Shown here: in pieces, positions 1 through 5,445 of the stretch | How positions within the stretch are numbered: position 1 is the stretch's first letter | Layout of the letters: the number at the start of each line of letters is the position of its first letter | Source of the DNA: JANYJJ01 sp031386065 | GTDB lineage: Bacteria > Pseudomonadota > Gammaproteobacteria > Burkholderiales > Burkholderiaceae_C | NCBI GenBank assembly: GCA_031386065.1 | Contig: JANNBZ010000361.1 | Location: 1-7,680 of the forward strand | Length of the DNA: 7,680 bases | Reading direction: 5' to 3' | The notes under the pieces: model-generated | Database searches by the model: none | What the model saw: only the letters and a program-made list of their open reading frames with translations | Told to the model about the DNA's origin: nothing | Program-made: the position numbers and the translations under genes

Positions 1-140
1 CCGGCAGCTCGATGCAGATGGGCCTGGCCTTCAGCGGCCTGCTGGTGGTCGGCGTGATGGCGATGGCGATGTACGAGCTGTTCTCGCTGATCGAAAAGCG
101 CACCACCGGCTGGGCGCACCGCGGCTCGCAAGGCGAATGA
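1..140 (+). CDS. ABC transporter permease, NitT/TauT type, C-terminal end (partial)
   Basis: The frame that stops with TGA at 138-140 is open to the left edge and encodes the last 45 residues of a membrane protein. It has one hydrophobic helix (GLAFSGLLVVGVMAMAMY) followed by a basic tail containing LIEKRTTGWAHR. A final helix followed by an 'ER/EK-R-x-TGW-R' tail is typical of permeases of the nitrate/sulfonate/taurine ABC family (SsuC/TauC-like, BPD_transp_1). These form the inner-membrane channel of an importer. The stop overlaps the ureD start (ATGA), so the two are cotranscribed. Import of urea or another nitrogen source is therefore plausible, but the substrate cannot be read from this fragment. 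The N-terminus and catalytic partners lie outside the window. Confidence 0.7.
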   Translation, partial: GSSMQMGLAFSGLLVVGVMAMAMYELFSLIEKRTTGWAHRGSQGE

Positions 141-979
141 AGTCTTCCACCGGCTGGCGCGGCGAGCTGACGCTGAACTACCGCTTCGACGACCAGCGAA
201 GCGTGGTCCACGACCGCCACAGCGGCCCGCTGCGCGTGCTGCAGAGCCTGTACCCCGAAGGCCACGCGATCTGCCACAACGTGCTGGTGCATCCGCCCGG
301 CGGAATCGTGGGCGGCGACGTGCTGCACATCGAGGCCACGCTCGACGCTGGAGTGCACGCACTCATCACCACCCCCGGCGCGACGCGTTTCTACCGCAGC
401 GCCGGCGAGCCGGCACTGCAGTCGCTGACCGCGCGCGTGGGCGAATCTGCGCGGCTCGAATGGCTGCCGCTCGAGACGATTGCCCATAGCGGCTGCATCG
501 CCGAGAACCGCATGCGGTTCGAGTTGGCGCCGGGCGCCGAGATGATCGGCTGGGACGTGCTGGCGTTGGGCCTGCCGGCCTCGAACCAGGCCTTCGAGCG
601 AGGCAGCTTCACGCAAAGCATCGAGTTGCCCGGCCGCTGGCTGGAGCGCGGCGTGACCGACGCGGCCGACACCCGCCTGCTCGATTCGCCGCTGGGCTGG
701 GCGGGTCACCGTGTGTTGGGAACGCTGTGGTTCGCGGCCAGCGCCGCGCTGCCCAACCCGCGCCGCGATGCGCTGCTGGACGGCGCCCGCGGCGTCGTCG
801 AAGCGCATGCGCTGCGAGCCACTGCCAGCGTCACCGCCACCCACGACGGCATCGTCGTGCTGCGTGTGCTGGCGCCGCGCGTCGAGCCGATGATGAATTT
901 GCTGGGCGCGGTGCGCGCCGCGTGGCGCCATGCCGCGTGGGGGCTGGCCGCCCACCCGCCGCGCGTCTGGCGCACCTGA
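137..979 (+). CDS. ureD: Urease accessory protein UreD (UreH)
   Basis: This 280-residue protein is full length for UreD, the scaffold that binds apo-urease. It recruits UreF and UreG so that nickel and CO2 can be delivered to the UreC active site in the cytoplasm. Diagnostic segments are HPPGGIVGGD (about residues 52-61), TTPGATRFYRS (78-88), LEWLPLETIAHSGC (107-120), a GWD-x-LALGLP stretch (138-147) and the C-terminal PPRVWRT. The leucine in LPLETI matches what I recall of betaproteobacterial UreD proteins, so I do not treat it as damage. The ATG overlaps the stop of the ABC permease gene, indicating translational coupling. Normally ureA, ureB and ureC follow; here a convergent tail-protein gene begins 8 bases after the stop. 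The gene looks intact. Confidence 0.95.
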   Translation: MKSSTGWRGELTLNYRFDDQRSVVHDRHSGPLRVLQSLYPEGHAICHNVLVHPPGGIVGGDVLHIEATLDAGVHALITTPGATRFYRSAGEPALQSLTARVGESARLEWLPLETIAHSGCIAENRMRFELAPGAEMIGWDVLALGLPASNQAFERGSFTQSIELPGRWLERGVTDAADTRLLDSPLGWAGHRVLGTLWFAASAALPNPRRDALLDGARGVVEAHALRATASVTATHDGIVVLRVLAPRVEPMMNLLGAVRAAWRHAAWGLAAHPPRVWRT

Positions 980-987
980 TCCGCCGG

Positions 988-1458
988 TCAGGACACCTCG
1001 ACGCTGTCGAACGCCAGCGCCATCGTTTCGATCAGCACGGCGCCTTCCGATGCGCGCAGCGGCGAGTACGACAGGCTGAACGGCCGCACATTGCGAAAGC
1101 GCCAGGTCAGCACCACGCTGGCCTGGTCTTCCGCCAGCAACTCGATCTTCAACGTGCGCCGCTGCGGCGCCTTGCCGCGCCGCGCCTTCTGCCACCAGGC
1201 ATGCAGATCGAGGTTGCCGGTGACGCCGCGCTTCAGGATCAGGCAGCTGTCCAGGCTGGCGGCTGCGGGCGGGACTGCTGGCGCGTCGACGATGAACGGC
1301 GGAAAGATCACTTCTGAAAATCCCGCCGCCACCGAGCGCGGGTCGGGGCCGCCGAAGTCGACCCGGAAATTCGCGTTGCTGCAGGGCCGCTCGCGCAGCA
1401 CGGCCACCTGCGTGGCGTCGTCTTCGCCGGACGCGACCGATGCTCTGCGCGTGGCCAC
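988..1458 (-). CDS. Divergent gp19-type phage/eCIS tail tube protein (second copy)
   Basis: This 156-residue protein is a diverged paralogue of its upstream neighbour. Shared landmarks are LRERP (21-25 versus IRDRP), the N-AN-F-RVDFG strand (28-36), AGFSEV (45-50), the LKRG turn (75-78), LLAEDQASVVLTWRF (107-121) and a terminal strand IETMALAFDSVEV. They fit the T4 gp19 / TIGR02241-type tail tube family of contractile tails and extracellular contractile injection systems. It carries about 15 extra N-terminal residues and lacks the SGL...EYRNG motif of the other copy, replaced by a proline/alanine-rich stretch (52-67). The start is GTG. A GGAG ribosome binding site overlaps the upstream stop six to seven bases before it, and only 3 nt separate the genes, so translation is coupled. 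The specific role is unknown. Confidence 0.75.
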   Translation of the reverse strand: MATRRASVASGEDDATQVAVLRERPCSNANFRVDFGGPDPRSVAAGFSEVIFPPFIVDAPAVPPAAASLDSCLILKRGVTGNLDLHAWWQKARRGKAPQRRTLKIELLAEDQASVVLTWRFRNVRPFSLSYSPLRASEGAVLIETMALAFDSVEVS

Positions 1459-1461
1459 CGG

Positions 1462-1914
1462 CTACTCCAGTTCGAGCCGCTCGCAGGCCAGCACGATCTC
1501 TTCCATCGCGACGTCGGTGCCCTTCGCGTTGAACGGCCCGCTGGTGTGCTTGATGATGCGGGCGCGCAGCAGCTTCCAGGTCATCACCACGTCGGCATGG
1601 TCTTCGGTCATCAGCCGGATCGTCACCGTGCGCAGCGCTTTGGTGTTGCCATTTCGGATGTCGTTGAACCAGTCGTACAGGCCCATCGAACCCATCAGGC
1701 CGCGCTTCAGCGTGACGTCGCTGACGCGGTTCAGCCCGGTCAGTTTCATCACGCTGTTTTCCTTCGCGTTGCCGTTTCGGTACTCGGTCACGACCACATC
1801 GCTGGACAGCCCGCTGACCTCTTGAAACCCCGCCTGCGCGCCTTCGGTGTTGCCATCACCCAGGTCGACCAGGAAGTTGAATTGGACGTAGGGACGATCT
1901 CGGATGACGGCCAT
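1462..1914 (-). CDS. gp19-type phage/eCIS tail tube protein (first copy)
   Basis: This 150-residue protein has the standard length of Afp1/Pvc1-like tail tube subunits. These stack as hexameric rings to form the inner tube of contractile injection systems and R-type phage tails. Visible family landmarks are RDRPYVQFNFLVDLG (5-19), AGFQEVSGL (28-36), VTEYRNGN (42-49), the basic KRGLMG turn (70-75), YDWFNDIRNG (80-89), LMTEDHADVVMTWKL (101-115), GPFNAKGTDVAMEEI (126-140) and the last beta strand. Start is ATG with AGGAG about 7 nt upstream. No sheath, baseplate, spike or ATPase gene is adjacent within the window. The pair is therefore an orphan unless the rest lies elsewhere in the genome. The family call rests on recognition of these motifs, not on a search. 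Confidence 0.85.
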   Translation of the reverse strand: MAVIRDRPYVQFNFLVDLGDGNTEGAQAGFQEVSGLSSDVVVTEYRNGNAKENSVMKLTGLNRVSDVTLKRGLMGSMGLYDWFNDIRNGNTKALRTVTIRLMTEDHADVVMTWKLLRARIIKHTSGPFNAKGTDVAMEEIVLACERLELE

Positions 1915-1968
1915 GGCGGGCTCCTGTGGGTGGCGGGGATGATTGAGATCGCGGCTTCGAACTCGGCC

Positions 1969-2277
1969 TCAGGCGGCCAGTTCCTCACGACGCGAGACTT
2001 GTCGTTCGATGTCCGCACGTGTGGACAGAGTCTTCAACTCGAAGTCACTCTGCAACGCCAGCCACGACGCGGCATCGCCACCGAAATGGCGCGCCAGCCG
2101 CTGGGCGGTATCGGCCGTCACAGCACGCCGTTCCTTGACGATTTCATGAATCCTGGTGGCCGGCACCGCCAACGCTGCCGCGAGGGCATTCACGCTCAAT
2201 CCAAGCGGCGCCAAAAATTCTTCACGCAGGATTTCTCCCGGATGTACGGGACGCATGCGATTGACGGGGCGGGCCAT
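1969..2277 (-). CDS. higA: HigA-type antitoxin, XRE-family HTH
   Basis: This 102-residue protein matches HigA antidotes (TIGR02607 type). It starts with the family signature HPGEILREEFLAPLGLS (12-28), followed by the helix-turn-helix ALAAALAVPATRIHEIVKERR (32-52). Next come TADTAQRLARHFG (55-67) and the conserved WLALQSDFEL (72-81). It neutralises the HigB toxin and should bind DNA to repress the operon. The start is ATG with a strong AAGGAG 8 nt upstream, sitting in the 12-nt gap after higB. This is the expected toxin-first order, with the antitoxin well translated. A 54-nt gap with no visible terminator separates it from the tail-tube genes, so read-through into them is plausible. Confidence 0.93.
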   Translation of the reverse strand: MARPVNRMRPVHPGEILREEFLAPLGLSVNALAAALAVPATRIHEIVKERRAVTADTAQRLARHFGGDAASWLALQSDFELKTLSTRADIERQVSRREELAA

Positions 2278-2289
2278 GGTGTTGCTCCT

Positions 2290-2568
2290 TCAGTGGTAGT
2301 CGACGATCTCGACAGCGGCGGGGCCCAGCGCATCCCAGGCAAAGCACAACCGCCACTGGTCGTTGATGCGAATGCTGTACTGCCCGGCCCGATCAGCCTT
2401 CAGCGCTTCCAACCGGTTGCCCGGTGGGCTGCGCAAGAAGTCGAGCGTTCGGGCCGCGTCCAGCATTGCGAGCTTGCGCACGGCCACAAGCTCGATGGAA
2501 CGAAAGCGTCGCGGGTGTCGCCCCTCGAAGACCGACTGCGTGTCCTTGCAATTGAACGACTGAATCAT
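2290..2568 (-). CDS. higB: HigB-type mRNA interferase toxin (RelE/ParE fold)
   Basis: This 92-residue protein is full length for HigB (PF05015-type), a small ribosome-dependent endoribonuclease that cuts mRNA when free of HigA. Family landmarks are IQSFNCKDTQSVFEG (2-16), FRSIELVAVRKLAMLDAA (22-39), LRSPPGNRLEALKADRAGQYSIRINDQWRLCF (45-76) and the terminal VEIVDYH. The PPGNRLEAL and GQ-SIRINDQWR segments carry the conserved basic and polar residues of the active fold. The ATG start has only a weak Shine-Dalgarno, consistent with lower translation of toxin than antitoxin. The gene looks intact and potentially active. It sits immediately downstream of a palindromic operator. Confidence 0.94.
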   Translation of the reverse strand: MIQSFNCKDTQSVFEGRHPRRFRSIELVAVRKLAMLDAARTLDFLRSPPGNRLEALKADRAGQYSIRINDQWRLCFAWDALGPAAVEIVDYH

Positions 2569-2580
2569 CGCTGGAACTTG

Positions 2581-2595
2581 TTACGCGAAACGTAA
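2581..2595 (-). promoter_or_regulatory. Palindromic operator of higBA (putative HigA site)
   Basis: On the minus strand the sequence TTACG-TTTCG-CGTAA is a perfect 5-bp inverted repeat with a 5-nt spacer, 12 nt upstream of the higB ATG. It abuts the -10 box and covers the expected transcription start, where a HigA dimer would block RNA polymerase. TTACG/CGTAA half-sites resemble operators reported for HigBA/GraTA modules. Binding itself is inferred. Confidence 0.6.
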
Positions 2596-2623
2596 TACTA
2601 GGCGGGAAATCACGCCGATGCAA
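2595..2623 (-). promoter_or_regulatory. Putative sigma-70 promoter for higBA
   Basis: Reading the minus strand, TTGCAT (complement of 2618-2623) and TAGTAT (complement of 2595-2600) are separated by exactly 17 nt. This is the ideal sigma-70 spacing, although each hexamer is only a partial match to consensus. The predicted start point falls in the palindrome just downstream, 20 or so nt before the higB ATG. Confidence 0.5.
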
Positions 2624-2664
2624 GCCGCGTTTCGACTGCCGGCCCGTCGGCTGAAAGCCCGCCC

Positions 2665-3339
2665 TCAATCCTCCGCAAAGCTGTACGCCCCACCCCGCTC
2701 CAGCGCCTTCTTGTAGGCCGGACGCGCGTGGATTTTCTTCAGGAAGGCCATCAGCTTCGGCCGCCGCGCATCGAGCCCGGCGCGTTGTGCGGCGGCTTCC
2801 AGCGGGAAGCTCATCTGGATGTCGGCGGCGCTGAAGTCGCTGCCGGCGAACCATTCGCTGCGGGTCAGTTCGGCTTCCATGAAGTCGAGCTGACGGGCCA
2901 GGTTGGGATCGACGAAATCGCCCTGCACCTTGGCCGCGATGGCGCGCGCGATGGGCTTGGCGAAGAACGGCATCTTGCTGCTGGCGATACGGCCGAAGAT
3001 CAGCTTCAGCAGCAGCGGCGGCATCGCCGAGCCCTCGGCAAAGTGCAGCCAGTAGCTGTAGCGCAGCCGCTCGGGCATGCCGGCAGCGGGCACCAGCCGG
3101 CCGCCGCCGTGGCGCTCGACCAGGTACTCGACGATGGCGCCCGACTCGGCCACCGTCACGTCGCCTTCGGTGATCACCGGCGACTTTCCCAGCGGGTGCA
3201 CTTGCCGCAGCGATTCAGGCGCCAGCATGGTGACGGGATCGCGCTGGTACTTCTTGATTTCGTACGGCAGACCGAGTTCTTCAAGCAGCCAGAGCACGCG
3301 CTGCGAGCGCGAGTTGTTGAGGTGGTGAACGGTGATCAT
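2665..3339 (-). CDS. Glutathione S-transferase, GTT1-like
   Basis: This 224-residue cytosolic enzyme has the two-domain GST layout. The N-terminal thioredoxin fold (about 1-80) contains NNSRSQRVLWLLEELGLPYE (8-27), the cis-proline motif GKSPVI (51-56) and the glutathione-contacting AESGAIVEYL (64-73). The all-helical C-terminal domain (about 90-215) contains FAGSDFSAADIQMSFPL. Ser10 or Ser12 in the SRS segment is the probable residue activating the thiol. The LNNSRSQR-LWLLEELGLPYE start resembles the GTT1-like group. It conjugates glutathione to electrophiles or reduces peroxides; the substrate is not predictable. The ATG at 3337-3339 lacks a clear Shine-Dalgarno. It lies 54 nt downstream of mshP on the same strand, with hairpins between, and is probably unrelated to the pilus. 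Confidence 0.92.
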   Translation of the reverse strand: MITVHHLNNSRSQRVLWLLEELGLPYEIKKYQRDPVTMLAPESLRQVHPLGKSPVITEGDVTVAESGAIVEYLVERHGGGRLVPAAGMPERLRYSYWLHFAEGSAMPPLLLKLIFGRIASSKMPFFAKPIARAIAAKVQGDFVDPNLARQLDFMEAELTRSEWFAGSDFSAADIQMSFPLEAAAQRAGLDARRPKLMAFLKKIHARPAYKKALERGGAYSFAED

Positions 3340-3393
3340 CGGGGCGTGGACCGGAAGCGGGCAAGGCCCGCATTGTGGCCGCGGTCTGCCCCG
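3340..3393 (-). terminator. Nested hairpins between mshP and the GST gene (possible terminator)
   Basis: The 54-nt gap contains a perfect 6-bp stem with a 3-nt loop, gcgggc (3357-3362) and gcccgc (3366-3371). An outer pair, cggggc (3340-3345) and gccccg (3388-3393), could enclose it. No U-tract follows, so it is not a classic Rho-independent terminator. It may still end or attenuate the minor-pilin transcript before the GST gene. High GC makes chance pairing possible. Confidence 0.3.
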
Positions 3394-3828
3394 TCAGCGT
3401 TCGACGATCGTGCTCAGCACACGCTCCACGTAGTCGGCACTGGCCGCCGCGTTCGGGCAGTTGCCGCCGGCCGGCACGTTGCAGGCGCTGGCGCTGACGC
3501 GGTAGACGTTCAACGGCGGCCCGCCCTCGGTGGTGGCCACGCTGAGCGTGCAGCGCACGGTCACTCGGTACGGTGCCAGCGTGGACGCGAGCGTCAGTGT
3601 CTGGCTCGCCACGCAGCTTGGCCCGGCGCCAGTGGTGATGCGGAAGCGGCCCCAGTCCAGCCCGGCCTCGGCGGCCTGCGTGGCGCGCGCGTGGCTCAGT
3701 TCGGTGGCGTAGCCGTTGTGCACCGACGTGACCAGGCCGACCGCATACGCGCTCAGCGCGCCCAGCATCACCAGCACTGCCAGGATCATCACCGCCGAGA
3801 TGCCACGTTGATTGACATGCAGCGACAT
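3394..3828 (-). CDS. mshP: MSHA minor pilin-like protein MshP
   Basis: This 144-residue protein begins with a short leader ending QRG (7-9). A hydrophobic helix ISAVMILAVLVMLGALSAYAVGLVTS follows, then ELSHARATQAAEAGLDWGRFRI, the AxxAAxAGxxWG pattern typical of MshP. It lacks the Glu at position 5 of the mature helix that other pilins have, a feature shared with tip-type pseudopilins such as GspK. The rest holds four cysteines and beta-strand-like sequence. The true start is the ATG sharing its A with the mshO stop (TGATG overlap), giving translational coupling. A much longer open frame extends upstream but antiparallels mshO and has no pilin-like sequence, so I reject that start. Role: minor pilin of the MSHA fibre at the inner membrane or fibre tip. 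Confidence 0.82.
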   Translation of the reverse strand: MSLHVNQRGISAVMILAVLVMLGALSAYAVGLVTSVHNGYATELSHARATQAAEAGLDWGRFRITTGAGPSCVASQTLTLASTLAPYRVTVRCTLSVATTEGGPPLNVYRVSASACNVPAGGNCPNAAASADYVERVLSTIVER

Positions 3829-4832
3829 CACGGCCCCTCGCTGACCGCGAAGCTGGCTTCCAGCTCCACCGATTCGGCGATGCCGGTGTCGGCCGCCGCC
3901 TGCGACAGCCGCATCACCACGCTGACCATACCGCCCCTGCCTGCCGCGCCGGCTGCCGTGTAGCGAATGGCACAGCTCGCCACGTTGGTGGCCAGCGGCG
4001 AGGCCGCCACGCCGCCGCCGAAAGCCGTTGGCTGCACGGCGCTGATCGGGTAGCCCCAGCGCCGCGTCAACCGCTGCGTGCCGGGGTCGCAGTCGTAGGT
4101 CACCGGCGTGCTGACGACGTAGAAGCGCTTCCACGCCGACAGCGACGGGAACGCGTGCGGCGCGATGCTCAGGCGGTTCCCACTCGCGGCCGGGATCAGT
4201 GGGTTCATCGCCGTGAGCCGGCTCTTGATGCCATTGGCCACCGCCACGTTGCCACCGAAGTACGGGTTGTCGGCAGCCCCGACGGGATTCAGCGGGTTCA
4301 GCACCACCCAGTCGCTGCCGGGCACCGGCGGGTCCAGCGGGTCGCCTTCCAGCGGGCCCAGGCTGGTGAAGCAGGTTTCGTTGCAGGCGGCCTGGAACAC
4401 GTCGTTCAAGGTGGCGCCGCCGCTGCACACCGCCGGGCACACCTGCGCCGCGCCGCTGGGCCCGGCGCGGTAGCGGCCCCGGGCGCGCACCTCCAGGTAT
4501 TCGATCAAATAGCGCGGGCCGACTTGTCGCACGCGCACGCTGTTCGGCAGCGCGCGGCGCAGGTCTTCGGCCAGCTTGCTGTGCGCCAGGTCGATGCCGC
4601 TGCTCAGCTTGGCGCGCCGCGAAGCGTCCATCCAGCCGACCATCGGCAAGCGCAACAGCGGCGCGGCCACCAGCGCGAGCAGGCTGATCAGCACCAGCGA
4701 GATGATCAGCTCGACCAGCGTGAAGCCGCTGACGCGCATGCGCATGCGCCTGCGGCCGCCGGGCGAACGCATGCCCAAGCGCATGCGCATGCGGCCGCCG
4801 GGCGAACGCGGCTCAGAAACGGTTCGGCGCAT
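3828..4832 (-). CDS. mshO: MSHA minor pilin MshO, with unusual arginine-rich leader
   Basis: The prepilin signature SG/FTLVELIISLVLISLLALVAAPLLRLPM lies at residues 35-64. It is followed by WMDASRRAKLSSGIDLAHSKLAEDLRRALPNSVRVRQ, the helical neck and 'RDLR-ALPNSVRV' signature of MshO. The C-terminal domain is a large Cys-rich globular region ending VELEASFAVSEGP. From the ATG at 4830-4832 the protein has 334 residues and overlaps mshD by 20 nt. The leader is then 36 residues, with two copies of an RSPGGR-MRMR unit. An alternative ATG at 4743-4745 gives MRMRVSG/FTLVE, a 7-residue leader of ordinary length and a 305-residue protein. Neither start has a strong Shine-Dalgarno. Glu5 (FTLVE) is present. 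The prepilin is cut after Gly by the leader peptidase. Gene identity is firm; the start is not. Confidence 0.87.
   Translation of the reverse strand: MRRTVSEPRSPGGRMRMRLGMRSPGGRRRMRMRVSGFTLVELIISLVLISLLALVAAPLLRLPMVGWMDASRRAKLSSGIDLAHSKLAEDLRRALPNSVRVRQVGPRYLIEYLEVRARGRYRAGPSGAAQVCPAVCSGGATLNDVFQAACNETCFTSLGPLEGDPLDPPVPGSDWVVLNPLNPVGAADNPYFGGNVAVANGIKSRLTAMNPLIPAASGNRLSIAPHAFPSLSAWKRFYVVSTPVTYDCDPGTQRLTRRWGYPISAVQPTAFGGGVAASPLATNVASCAIRYTAAGAAGRGGMVSVVMRLSQAAADTGIAESVELEASFAVSEGP
4734..4809. repeat. Imperfect tandem duplication with GCGCATGC palindromes in the mshO 5' end
   Basis: Two copies of a unit are present. The 15-base segment gcgcatgcgcatgcg occurs at 4734-4748 and 4779-4793. The 20-base segment tgcggccgccgggcgaacgc occurs at 4751-4770 and 4790-4809. 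The offset differs (45 versus 39) because the first copy carries 6 extra bases. The first copy contains a 16-bp perfect palindrome of strictly alternating purine-pyrimidine bases (4734-4749). In the mshO frame the repeat encodes RSPGGR(RR)MRMR twice. Confidence 0.85.
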
Positions 4833-5445
4833 GACGCATCCGTATGCCTTCGACCAGGGTGTCGGTCATCGCCGGGCAGGTCAGCGTGACGGAAATGCGC
4901 AGCGCTTGCGGCCGGCCGTTCGCGTCGAGCGCGGCCACGCCGGGCACCGCCTGCGGCGTCACCGCCACCCGCGCCGAGCAGCCTGCGAGCGGACTGCCCG
5001 CGCCGTTCAGCAGGTTGCCGGCGATGTCGCACAGGCCGCCAGCGCAACCGGCGCCGGGCATCGTGAAGCCCTGGTAGTCGCTGACGCCGTCGAAGCGGTT
5101 CAATGGGTTGTAGCGGCTCTCGCCGGGCTCGGGTCCGAGGCCGTCGACCGTGGTGCTGCAGCCTGGGGCACCCACGGTAGCGCGGGTGGCGTTGAGCGCA
5201 TTGCCATCCTGCGGGTCGCAATACGTGAACGGCATCGCACGAATCTCGTTCAGCAGCGCCTGCGCGGCCGACAGCGCCTGCCGCGCGCGCATGGTTTCGG
5301 CCGACTGTGCGGCGAGCTTGCCGAACAGCACCGTCAGCGAACCCGCCACCGTGCCCAGCAGCACGATCAGCACCAGCACGTCGATCAGCGTGAAGCCAGC
5401 CTGCCGCCGGCGGCCGCGCGCGTTACAACGCGAGTCCGGTTTCAC
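4813..5445 (-). CDS. mshD: MSHA minor pilin MshD
   Basis: This 210-residue prepilin has a basic 17-residue leader ending QAG, then FTLIDVLVLIVLLGTVAGSLTVLFGKLA. The fifth residue of the mature helix is Asp rather than the usual Glu. The following SAETMRARQALSAAQALLNEIRAMPFTYCDPQD is the MshD-type neck, with the 'ALLNEI-MPFTYCDP' motif. The distal domain has six further cysteines, probably disulfide-bonded. The start is GTG (5443-5445): it is the only start-type codon between an in-frame stop and the pilin helix, and it overlaps the end of mshC by 23 nt. It lacks a visible Shine-Dalgarno, so translation probably depends on ribosomes finishing mshC. It also overlaps mshO if the long mshO start is used. 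Role: minor pilin in MSHA assembly. Confidence 0.85.
   Translation of the reverse strand: MKPDSRCNARGRRRQAGFTLIDVLVLIVLLGTVAGSLTVLFGKLAAQSAETMRARQALSAAQALLNEIRAMPFTYCDPQDGNALNATRATVGAPGCSTTVDGLGPEPGESRYNPLNRFDGVSDYQGFTMPGAGCAGGLCDIAGNLLNGAGSPLAGCSARVAVTPQAVPGVAALDANGRPQALRISVTLTCPAMTDTLVEGIRMRHAPNRF

Noticed and set aside
449..510. Treating LPLETIAHSG in UreD as a mutated LPQE motif.
   Set aside because: The same leucine version occurs, as far as I recall, in intact betaproteobacterial UreD proteins, and the rest of the gene is complete.
1546..2595. A 349-codon plus-strand open frame across the tail-tube and higBA genes.
   Set aside because: It is antisense to four well-recognised minus-strand genes and has low-complexity composition.
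988..2623. Calling the tail genes plus higBA a prophage.
   Set aside because: No integrase, terminase, capsid, lysis or attachment repeats are visible; only two tube genes are present.
2728..3963. A 411-codon plus-strand open frame antisense to the GST and mshP genes.
   Set aside because: The frame stays open because of high GC opposite real genes. The translation is Arg/His/Gln-rich with no domain, and the minus-strand proteins are clearly recognised families.
3829..4440. Upstream extension of the mshP frame to 4440.
   Set aside because: The added residues are Arg/Gly-rich shadow sequence of mshO. The pilin-like start at 3828 with the TGATG overlap is convincing.
4734..4809. A CRISPR-like or attachment-site reading of the repeated GCGCATGC units.
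   Set aside because: There are only two units with no unique spacers, and they lie in frame inside mshO; a coding tandem duplication explains them.
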